Assembly: GCA_958444395.1 (NCBI GenBank)
Contig: CAUCOL010000082.1
Location: 1 to 7,685, forward strand
Direction of reading: 5' to 3'
DNA from: an uncultured Lachnospiraceae bacterium
Lineage (GTDB): Bacteria > Bacillota > Clostridia > Lachnospirales > Lachnospiraceae
Length of the DNA stretch: 7,685 nucleotides
Shown here: piece by piece, positions 1 to 4,645 of the stretch
Position numbering within the stretch: position 1 is the first letter of the stretch
Layout of the letters: every line of letters begins with the position of its first letter
Notes under the pieces: model-generated
Database searches by the model: none
The model's input: only the letters and a program-made list of their open reading frames with translations
What the model was told of the DNA's origin: nothing
Program-made: the position numbers and the translations under genes

Positions 1-1285
1 AGATCCCCTGCGGAATATTCTTCGATGGGATCACTACGACCTTCTTATCCTCTGTCAACTCCTGAGCCTGCTGTGCTGCCAGTATGATGTTTCCATTATT
101 TGGCAGTACATACACCGCATCCGCATTGACTTTCTCGATCGCATCCAGAATATCCTCTGTGCTCGGATTCATCGTCTGACCGCCCTCGATCACCACATCG
201 ACGCCCAGATCTATAAACACATCCTTCAAACCGTCTCCTGCAGACACCGCCACGAAACCATTTTCTTTATGCTCCATTGCGGATGCTTCTTTTTCTTCCT
301 GGTTTTCTCTTGCCGCAATGCTCTCCGCATCACGGATCAGTTTCTCCTGATGTTCTTCCCGCATATTATCTATCTTCATACTTGTCAGGGAACCATACGT
401 CAATGCTTTCTGGATCGCCAGACCCGGATCATTGGTATGTACGTGAACCTTAACAATATCATCATCCGCCACGACTACAACACAATCTCCAATCCCCTGC
501 AGATAGGCCTTTAATTCCTTCTCTACCACATCGTGATTCTTCTCAAGCATAATGATAAATTCCGTACAATATCCAAACTTGATGTCCTCTGGATTATCTG
601 CCAAAGTCCCCGGTGCCACAGTTGCTTTCGCATCGACATCCCCGATCGTATAATCGATCTTCTTGCCCTTCAATGCATCCAGAACACCACGTACAAAAGT
701 CATCAGACCCTCTCCGCCGGAATCTACTACCCCTGCCTGCTTTAATACAGGAAGCATATCCGGTGTCGCTGCCAGTGTCTCCTCCATGCAGGAGATCACA
801 TCCTCTGCAAAGGCAACGATATCTTCTGTCTCGCCCTCCATCAGAAGCTCTGTAGCACGCTCACCACCAGCCTTGATGACTGTCAGGATCGTCCCATCTT
901 TTGGCTTCATGACTGCCTTGTAGGCTGTGTCAGCCGCGTGCTGGATACCATTTCCGATATCCGTAACCTCCAGTGTCTCCAGACCTTTTAACTCCTTCGT
1001 AAATCCGCGGAAAATCTGCGACAGGATAACACCTGAGTTACCACGTGCCCCACGAAGCGAACCACTGGACATTGCCTTGCACATCGAATCTACCGTCGGC
1101 GTCTCCAATTTGTTTACCTCTCTTACGGCAGACATGATCGTCATCGTCATATTTGTACCGGTATCTCCATCCGGAACGGGAAATACGTTCAGTTCATTGA
1201 TATATTCCTTACGGCTTTCCAAAGCCTTTGCACCAGCCAGAAAACACTTTTTCATCATCGATGCATCTATTGTCTTTATACTCAC
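1..1285 (-). CDS. fakA: Fatty-acid kinase FakA (DAK2-domain, YloV family), partial at 3' end
   Basis: This is the ATP-dependent kinase that phosphorylates fatty acids held by FakB carrier proteins, feeding exogenous acyl chains into phospholipid synthesis; it acts in the cytosol. The reading frame is open from a GTG at 1285 to the window edge, giving 428 residues. The family is usually about 550 residues, so roughly 120 C-terminal residues are missing. The GTG is preceded by a perfect AGGAGG (1294-1299) with an 8-base spacer. The N-terminal DAK2 kinase domain (about residues 8-200) carries NVFPVPDGDTGTNM at 33-46, with D39 and D41 as the Mg/ATP-binding aspartates, and RGARGNSGVILSQ at 78-90. 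The middle domain has FGYCTEF around C240 and HVHTNDPG at 281-288; C240, H281 and H283 match the zinc ligands known in the family. A C-terminal DegV-like domain begins near 342 (MNPST at 372-376). The gene lies 81 bases behind asp23, with no terminator seen between, so the two are probably co-transcribed. Confidence is high. Confidence 0.95.
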   Translation of the reverse strand, partial: MSIKTIDASMMKKCFLAGAKALESRKEYINELNVFPVPDGDTGTNMTMTIMSAVREVNKLETPTVDSMCKAMSSGSLRGARGNSGVILSQIFRGFTKELKGLETLEVTDIGNGIQHAADTAYKAVMKPKDGTILTVIKAGGERATELLMEGETEDIVAFAEDVISCMEETLAATPDMLPVLKQAGVVDSGGEGLMTFVRGVLDALKGKKIDYTIGDVDAKATVAPGTLADNPEDIKFGYCTEFIIMLEKNHDVVEKELKAYLQGIGDCVVVVADDDIVKVHVHTNDPGLAIQKALTYGSLTSMKIDNMREEHQEKLIRDAESIAARENQEEKEASAMEHKENGFVAVSAGDGLKDVFIDLGVDVVIEGGQTMNPSTEDILDAIEKVNADAVYVLPNNGNIILAAQQAQELTEDKKVVVIPSKNIPQGI

Positions 1286-1366
1286 TTTTTGTTCCTCCTA
1301 AAGTCAATGCTATCATACCGATCTGTCTGGCAGATCATTTCACAGAGTTCCTCCGACCGGACACTG

Positions 1367-1726
1367 TCAGTCATCCACGACACGCACACCCTCTACGATC
1401 ACACCAATCTTCTCAATCTCCATGCCTGTATAATTCTCCACACGGCACTTAACATTCTCCAGAATATTCTGCGCCACGGCACGAATGCTTACACCGTATG
1501 CCACGATCACATGCAATGTGATGCGGATCTTGTTCTCTGCGATCGATACGTTGACACCACGGCTGATATTTTCTCTTTTCAATAATTTTGTCACGCCGTC
1601 CTTCACATTGACAGAAGCCATACCTACGACACCGAAGCACTCTGTTGCTGCTGAGCCTGCGTACTTGGCTACCACCTCACGGTCAATGACAATATTTCCC
1701 ATAGAATTATTGATCTTTCCTTTCAT
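1367..1726 (-). CDS. Asp23/Gls24 family envelope stress protein
   Basis: This 119-residue protein belongs to the Asp23/Gls24 family (Pfam DUF322/Asp23): small proteins linked to alkaline and cell-envelope stress and often membrane-associated in Firmicutes. Family signatures are the start GNIVIDREVVAKYAGSAA (10-27), the ECFGVVGMA segment (29-37), and the amphipathic ITLHVIVAYGVSIRAVAQNI stretch (69-88) followed by an EIEKIGVIVEGVRV C-terminal strand (103-116). The ATG at 1726 is preceded by GGAGG (1734-1738) with a 7-base spacer. An in-frame ATG at codon 9 (MGNIVID) is an alternative, but it has no comparable ribosome binding site. The gene is followed by fakA, an arrangement common in clostridia and bacilli, which suggests a shared role at the membrane or in lipid homeostasis. 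The stop is TGA at 1367-1369. Its leader is about 125 bases long if transcription begins at the -10 box at 1857-1862. Family assignment is confident; the exact cellular role is inferred. Confidence 0.92.
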   Translation of the reverse strand: MKGKINNSMGNIVIDREVVAKYAGSAATECFGVVGMASVNVKDGVTKLLKRENISRGVNVSIAENKIRITLHVIVAYGVSIRAVAQNILENVKCRVENYTGMEIEKIGVIVEGVRVVDD

Positions 1727-1856
1727 AAGACATCCTCCAATCTTATCTACGATTTATCGTTTGACGGCAGCGACTTCTTCCACTCTTTGCCGGGACCACT
1801 CCGCCTGACGTTCTTATTCGCTCATGCGCTGTTATAGTTCGCATATATTTACATAC
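1727..1856 (-). other. Untranslated leader of asp23
   Basis: These 130 bases separate the likely asp23 promoter from its start codon and contain no convincing minus-strand gene. On the minus strand I see CGGCA and TGCCG arms enclosing about 18 bases, then a short ACGA-TAAA-TCGT hairpin close to the ribosome binding site. There is no T-run, so no clear attenuator. The stretch could be a plain 5' leader. I cannot assign it to any known riboswitch class. Confidence 0.35.
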
Positions 1857-1866
1857 ATTATAGTAT
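1838..1866 (+). promoter_or_regulatory. Weak candidate promoter for the 46-residue microprotein
   Basis: On the plus strand TTCGCA (1838-1843, 4 of 6 to consensus) and TAGTAT (1861-1866, 4 of 6) are separated by 17 bases. Alternatively TATAGT (1859-1864, 5 of 6) is the -10, with no good -35. Both options overlap the minus-strand TATAAT used by asp23, so the two genes would compete for or share the same melted region. The distance to the microprotein ATG is about 45 bases. Confidence 0.3.
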
Positions 1867-1882
1867 ACCCTATTTTTCTCAA
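1857..1882 (-). promoter_or_regulatory. Probable asp23-fakA promoter with perfect -10 box
   Basis: The minus strand has a perfect TATAAT at 1857-1862, directly preceded by an overlapping TATACT (1863-1868). The -35 region is poor: TTGAGA (1877-1882) sits only 14 bases upstream, and the 17-base position reads TTTTTG. Transcription would start near 1850, about 125 bases before the asp23 ATG. The site lies between the divergent asp23 and the small plus-strand ORF. The call rests mainly on the perfect -10 and the position. Confidence 0.45.
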
Positions 1883-1911
1883 AAATGAAACCATTATTCT
1901 GGAGGTTTATC

Positions 1912-2052
1912 ATGCGGCGAATGCTCGGCTTTATTTTGTTCTGGATCGCAGTCGGTATGACGATCATGTTTTTTCTGGATAATGCCTGTCTGGCGATCTT
2001 TATTATCCTTCTGTTTCTCGGACTCGCCTATGCCCTGTTCTGCTGCCATTAA
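1912..2052 (+). CDS. 46-residue two-helix membrane microprotein, unknown function
   Basis: This short plus-strand reading frame is the only one in the window opposite to the main gene direction that I consider real. It starts at ATG 1912, preceded by a good GGAGG (1901-1905) with a 6-base spacer, and ends at TAA 2050-2052. The product begins MRRMLGFILFWIAVGMTIMF, has a short turn with FLDNAC (21-26), then a second hydrophobic segment (about 27-43), and ends FCCH. That is two predicted membrane helices forming a hairpin, with a positively charged N-terminus (two arginines) that would stay in the cytoplasm. It has a vicinal cysteine pair at 44-45 and another cysteine at C26. I do not recognise a family. 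The composition (almost wholly hydrophobic, ordered charge placement) and the ribosome binding site argue against chance. Its position divergent from asp23, itself often membrane-linked, is suggestive only. Confidence 0.62.
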   Translation: MRRMLGFILFWIAVGMTIMFFLDNACLAIFIILLFLGLAYALFCCH

Positions 2053-2090
2053 AGAGTACAGGAAATGATCCACCGGCATTTTCTATAAAG

Positions 2091-2222
2091 ATTAAGGTGT
2101 CAAAAGTCATTTTTCATGACGGAGATATTTTTTTGAAGATTTGTGCTACAATATCTTGAGGCGATACGGCACATCGTTGATAGATATTGTGGTCAAAAAT
2201 TCAGACCTTTTGACACATTTAT
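2091..2222. repeat. Nested inverted-repeat element, MITE-like
   Basis: The outer ends form an imperfect 16-bp inverted repeat (2091-2106 with 2207-2222, 14 of 16 matching), including a perfect 10-bp GTGTCAAAAG/CTTTTGACAC at 2097-2106 and 2207-2216. Inside is a second perfect 9-bp pair, ACAATATCT (2148-2156) and AGATATTGT (2182-2190), extendable with wobble pairs to 12. Its loop holds CGAT/ATCG (2162-2165, 2173-2176). A small hairpin GTCAT-ttttc-ATGAC occupies 2106-2120. The 7-bp direct repeat CTATAAA (2083-2089 and 2224-2230) flanks the element one base from each end and looks like a target-site duplication. No open frame of note is inside. It may be a miniature inverted-repeat transposable element, a repeated intergenic palindrome, or a structured RNA. 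Its copy number elsewhere in the genome is unknown to me. Confidence 0.5.
2142..2152 (+). promoter_or_regulatory. Extended -10 motif inside the inverted-repeat element
   Basis: The sequence TGTGCTACAAT matches the Gram-positive TRTGnTATAAT extended -10 with one mismatch. The position 17 bases upstream of the hexamer (2124-2129) does not resemble a -35 box. If active, it would start a plus-strand transcript near 2159 that covers the right half of the element. This is a motif match only. Confidence 0.2.
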
Positions 2223-2225
2223 CCT

Positions 2226-2255
2226 ATAAAAAGGGCAAAACCAGCGTTTTGCCCT
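2226..2255 (-). terminator. Strong rho-independent terminator (second, downstream of rpmB)
   Basis: On the minus strand the stem AGGGCAAAAC-gctg-GTTTTGCCCT (10 bp, 4-base loop, 2232-2241 with 2246-2255) runs straight into TTTTT then ATAGG. That is a textbook intrinsic terminator for transcripts moving leftward. It lies about 125 bases beyond the rpmB stop and behind another terminator, so it may be a backup, or it may end a separate short transcript. On the plus strand the hairpin has no T-tract after it. Confidence 0.75.
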
Positions 2256-2280
2256 ACAAGAATTGCTTCGCAATTCTCGT
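2256..2280. repeat. 11-bp hairpin abutting the terminator
   Basis: ACAAGAATTGC and GCAATTCTCGT pair over 11 bp (one G-U pair when read as minus-strand RNA) around a TTC loop at 2267-2269. It directly touches the terminator stem at 2255. Together they form a tandem double hairpin that could be the 3' end of a small RNA or simply part of a repeated terminator cassette. Confidence 0.5.
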
Positions 2281-2318
2281 TGGCTTCACTCTACATTACG
2301 AGCATTTTCCTATACACT

Positions 2319-2349
2319 AAAGAAAGAGGACCGGTTATTACCGATCCTC
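2319..2349 (-). terminator. rpmB rho-independent terminator
   Basis: On the minus strand, GAGGATCGGT-aata-ACCGGTCCTC (2326-2335 with 2340-2349) forms a 10-bp stem with one internal mismatch and a 4-base loop, followed by TTTCTTT. The stem begins 32 bases after the rpmB stop codon. This is the natural end of the rpmB transcript. Confidence 0.75.
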
Positions 2350-2381
2350 CCGATATATCCAATATTCATAAAGCGAAGTGC

Positions 2382-2567
2382 CTACGCACGCTCTACTGCT
2401 CCAGAACGTAAACATCCTGTACATACTGGCATCTTCTTTGTGCCGCCATTTACCTTTACTCTTACAGATTTGATATTTGGCTTCCACATTTTATTACTTC
2501 TTCTATGGGAATGACTCACTGCGTTACCAAAGTGAACACTCTTACCACAAACTGCACATTTTGCCAT
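2382..2567 (-). CDS. rpmB: Large-subunit ribosomal protein bL28, zinc-binding (four-cysteine) form
   Basis: This 61-residue protein is ribosomal protein L28 of the 50S subunit. It begins MAKCAVCGKSVHFGNAVSHS and continues with HRRSNKMWKPNIK and the strand-forming VRVKVNGG, all L28 hallmarks. The paired cysteines C4/C7 (CAVC) and C49/C52 (CTGC) make the zinc-binding C+ form, as opposed to the cysteine-free paralogue some Firmicutes induce under zinc starvation. The reading frame is open further upstream to an ATG at 2618. The ATG at 2567 is correct, because it has AAGGAGG (2576-2582) eight bases before it and gives the exact family length and start. It is transcribed alone from its own promoter at 2656-2684 and ends at the terminator 32 bases past its stop. 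Confidence is very high. Confidence 0.98.
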   Translation of the reverse strand: MAKCAVCGKSVHFGNAVSHSHRRSNKMWKPNIKSVRVKVNGGTKKMPVCTGCLRSGAVERA

Positions 2568-2625
2568 CGTAAGCACCTCCTTAACATATTCAACCCTGAT
2601 GGTCAGATTTATAAACAACGTTATT

Positions 2626-2637
2626 ATGACTTGTCAT
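2626..2637. repeat. Short dyad in the rpmB leader
   Basis: ATGAC-TT-GTCAT is a perfect 12-base dyad lying about 12 to 23 bases downstream of the predicted rpmB transcription start. This is where a repressor could sit. It does not clearly match the Zur or other operator patterns I know. It may be chance. Confidence 0.25.
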
Positions 2638-2655
2638 TTTTGCCACAACAATATT

Positions 2656-2684
2656 ATTCTATCAAAAAACAAAAGGAATTGCAA
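2656..2684 (-). promoter_or_regulatory. rpmB promoter, housekeeping sigma type
   Basis: On the minus strand TTGCAA (2679-2684, 4 of 6) and TAGAAT (2656-2661, 5 of 6) are exactly 17 bases apart. A TGA just before the -10 gives an extended TGn motif. Transcription would start near 2649, leaving a leader of about 80 bases before the rpmB ATG. This is the best-matching promoter in the window. Confidence 0.7.
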
Positions 2685-2781
2685 GCATTTTTTTTAGTAT
2701 CTCAAACCGGCCGCTCCGAATTCCCACAAAGCTGCTCACCTGCGCATCTCCTGCAAAGAAATCAAAGCCTGTCCGCTTTTG

Positions 2782-3153
2782 CTATTCCTCCCCGTCTTTT
2801 GCTGACGCATCCTCTTTTTTATCCCCGGTAAAACGATCCAGAAAATCTGGTACCATATCCAGCACCTTTGTCAGTCCGTCCTGATTCTTCACATTGATCA
2901 GCTTTGTCTGTCCATCCTTAATGATCAATACGGCACTCGGCTGGATCTTTCCGCCCATACCGCCGCCGGCATTATTCTTCTTCTCCTGTGCAAACGCACC
3001 GGCACCGACCCCGAAACTCACATCGACAAGTGGCAGGATGATCGTACCATCGTCAAACCGTACGGCATCTCCTACGACCGTTTTTGTTGTCAGGAATCCC
3101 TCCATTCCCTGAAAAAGGGAAGCTACTGTTGCATGAAATGTATTTTCGCCCAT
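2782..3153 (-). CDS. gerW: Sporulation protein GerW (YtfJ family)
   Basis: This protein belongs to the GerW/YtfJ family, forespore proteins needed for normal spore germination in Bacillus; in clostridia they are widely conserved in spore formers. The family core is all present: FLTTKTVVGDAV (20-31), DGTIILPLVDVSFGVGAGAF (35-54), the glycine-rich EKKNNAGGGMGGKI (57-70), PSAVLIIKDG (72-81) and VLDMVPDFLDRF (97-108). An acidic, lysine-rich tail ends at residue 123. I prefer the ATG at 3153 (MGENTFHA), which matches the usual family start. An in-frame ATG at 3165 would add four residues, but the AAAGGA sequence directly abuts it with no spacer. From 3153 that same AAAGGA is 12 bases away and a weak GGTGA is 5 bases away. 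The gene follows the DUF2953 gene closely, reproducing the ytfI-ytfJ order of Bacillus. No terminator is seen after it, so some transcripts may read into rpmB. Confidence 0.93.
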   Translation of the reverse strand: MGENTFHATVASLFQGMEGFLTTKTVVGDAVRFDDGTIILPLVDVSFGVGAGAFAQEKKNNAGGGMGGKIQPSAVLIIKDGQTKLINVKNQDGLTKVLDMVPDFLDRFTGDKKEDASAKDGEE

Positions 3154-3177
3154 ATCTGTCACCATTCCTTTCTGATT

Positions 3178-4188
3178 CTATTCTCCTTTATTCTCTTCAA
3201 ATCCTCTCTGCAAGTCACGCCATTCCGGACTCAGGAACACATGTAAAACAGCCTTTAATGCATAAAATAACCGCAGATGTCCTTTCCATTCCAGCTGCCC
3301 CTGCAAAACTGTTTCATCAAACTCCGGCTGAATCTGCACCTTATTGCCAAGCACCGGATAAAAGATGGCAATAACACCGAGAATCTCTCCGGTCGTACAG
3401 GGATCCGATGTCCCAAAGCGAACGGTTCCTTTCAGCTTCCGTGCATGTGAATGTCTCCACAGATCCCGAAGTGTTTCTATACTCATCCTGAGAAAGGCTC
3501 TGGTCGTATCGTTCCAGTACTTCTTCTGCCCGGAACGAATGGATCGCACCATATCCCGGATTTTCTGTGGCAGTGTCCGGATCATCTGCCAGAACGCATA
3601 CAGTTTCTTTTTTATTTTACAAAACCTTTGTCCAAATGACAACCTTTTCCCGGCAGACTCCGTCTGCTTTTGATCGACCGTCTGCACCGGATCCGGCTTT
3701 GCTTCTGCCTGCTGCAGTTTATCCTGATCCTGTTCTGTTCGAACCGTCTGACCGGCTTTTGTTACCTGCCCCCGGGAAGATACTTCTGTTCTATCCGTTG
3801 GCTTTGAACCCTCCGGTCGTTTCCCGTCATTCTGATTTATCTGCCCTTCGGTCGTTCCTGCGCTTTTCTTTTTCCTGCCCCCGGTACTTTTCCTGCTTTT
3901 TGGGGAACGTTTCTTTTTTTTCTTTTGCGAGGCAGACCGTTTCTTTATCCGCCAGCCACAGATCCGAAAGGTCATCTGTGGTTTTCCCTGATCATATTTC
4001 CATGTCAGACTGATCAGATGCAGCAGCCAGGTTATCTTTCCCCGTCCACTCCATACATCCTCCTTCGCCACCAGAACATGCCATCGTACCGGCACGCACA
4101 GAACAGTGACAGCCACCAAAAGGATCAATCCGATCACAATAAGCAGAAGGATCCCGATCCCCTTTCCTATTCCAAGCAGGACTGCCAT
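3178..4188 (-). CDS. DUF2953 membrane-anchored protein (YtfI-like) with long basic linker
   Basis: The C-terminal region RFGTSDPCTTGEILGVIAIF (257-276), followed by a PVLGNKVQIQPEFDE segment (278-292) and LEWKGHLRLFYALKAVL (299-315), is typical of DUF2953, the family of Bacillus YtfI, which is encoded beside YtfJ/GerW. An N-terminal hydrophobic helix (about 7-32) should anchor it in the membrane. A short conserved N-terminal portion with KITWLLHLISLTWKYD (51-66) follows. Residues about 82-185 are a low-complexity linker rich in K, Q, T, S and E, including five lysines in a row at 89-93. This makes the protein (336 residues) longer than I would expect for the family. The start ATG at 4188 has AGGAGG with a 7-base spacer. 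The stop lies 12 bases before the upstream GerW ATG, so the two are tightly coupled. Biochemical function is unknown; a role in sporulation is inferred from its partner. Confidence 0.85.
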   Translation of the reverse strand: MAVLLGIGKGIGILLLIVIGLILLVAVTVLCVPVRWHVLVAKEDVWSGRGKITWLLHLISLTWKYDQGKPQMTFRICGWRIKKRSASQKKKKKRSPKSRKSTGGRKKKSAGTTEGQINQNDGKRPEGSKPTDRTEVSSRGQVTKAGQTVRTEQDQDKLQQAEAKPDPVQTVDQKQTESAGKRLSFGQRFCKIKKKLYAFWQMIRTLPQKIRDMVRSIRSGQKKYWNDTTRAFLRMSIETLRDLWRHSHARKLKGTVRFGTSDPCTTGEILGVIAIFYPVLGNKVQIQPEFDETVLQGQLEWKGHLRLFYALKAVLHVFLSPEWRDLQRGFEENKGE

Positions 4189-4265
4189 CTGTCCGCCTCC
4201 TTCCTAAACGTCGCTTTCTGACATGATTGTGTTCTGCCGTAAGACACGGAACTTTTTCTGAACGG

Positions 4266-4625
4266 TCACGGCTTTTCTCCTACACCTTCTGATGAATTGA
4301 CCTCCTCTGCAGTAATATACTGTTGAAACAATGCCGGAGAAATATCGCCCATCTCTGTCACCAGATCCAGACACATCTGTGCTGCCAGTTTATATGCGTT
4401 TTCTCTGGTCAAAGCCAGTCCGACGATCGTCATGTCTTTCTGCCTGTAATACCGGAACCACAATTCTCTGGATGAATATATTTCCATAATATTTTCTCCA
4501 TTTACCGGCAGTGTAATACAGAAAATCTCCCGTACGAGCTTTCCCTTCTCCAGAATCCTTTTATACCGCTTTGGATTACGGGAAATTTTCAGTTCCATAT
4601 ATAATTTCGGACTCCATCTCAGCAT
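4266..4625 (-). CDS. Uncharacterised 119-residue protein
   Basis: I do not recognise this protein. It starts MLRWSPKLYMELKISRNPKR, a basic N-terminal third containing RNPKRYKRILEKGKLVREIF (16-35). A strand-rich middle with ITLPVNGENIMEIYSS (37-52) and ELWFRYYRQKDMTIVGLA (54-71) follows, then a helix ENAYKLAAQMCLDLVTEMG (75-93). It has no signal peptide or membrane segment. The order suggests a small alpha/beta cytosolic protein. The ATG at 4625 has GAGG (4632-4635) six bases upstream. The gene begins 20 bases after the stop of the 487-residue gene and is followed 77 bases later by the DUF2953 gene, so it is very likely in the same operon. Its real existence is well supported by the ribosome binding site and by the spacing. 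Its function is unknown. Confidence 0.8.
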   Translation of the reverse strand: MLRWSPKLYMELKISRNPKRYKRILEKGKLVREIFCITLPVNGENIMEIYSSRELWFRYYRQKDMTIVGLALTRENAYKLAAQMCLDLVTEMGDISPALFQQYITAEEVNSSEGVGEKP

Positions 4626-4645
4626 CTAAATCCTCAACCCCATTC

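Larger units (their letters stand above)
2053..2381. other. Gene-free stretch between the microprotein and rpmB
   Basis: I see no credible protein-coding gene in these 329 bases on either strand. It holds, from left to right, about 38 bases of nondescript sequence after the microprotein stop, the nested inverted-repeat element with its flanking CTATAAA copies, a strong minus-strand terminator, an 11-bp hairpin, a 40-base spacer, and the rpmB terminator. No clear terminator for the plus-strand microprotein is visible. The GTCAT/ATGAC hairpin followed seven bases later by a seven-T run (2128-2134) is only a weak candidate. Confidence 0.6.

Noticed and set aside
927..1301. 124-residue plus-strand open frame
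   Set aside because: It is antisense to fakA, whose catalytic motifs are intact in the minus-strand frame.
1743..1967. 74-residue minus-strand open frame upstream of asp23
   Set aside because: It overlaps the promoter zone and the microprotein, and its Arg/Thr/Ile-rich product shows no pattern typical of a real gene.
2106..2134. Terminator for the microprotein (GTCAT/ATGAC hairpin and seven-T run)
   Set aside because: The stem is only 5 bp and seven bases separate it from the T-run, which is too far for a normal intrinsic terminator.
2263..2514. 83-residue plus-strand open frame over the rpmB terminator
   Set aside because: It runs antisense through the rpmB terminator and most of rpmB, with no gene-like composition.
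2568..2618. 17-residue N-terminal extension of L28 from an upstream ATG
   Set aside because: It would place the AAGGAGG site inside the coding sequence and depart from the constant L28 start MAKC.
3567..4013. 148-residue plus-strand open frame
   Set aside because: It is antisense to the lysine-rich linker of the DUF2953 gene; the Phe/Ser/Pro-rich product is what the complement of AAA/AAG-rich coding sequence yields.
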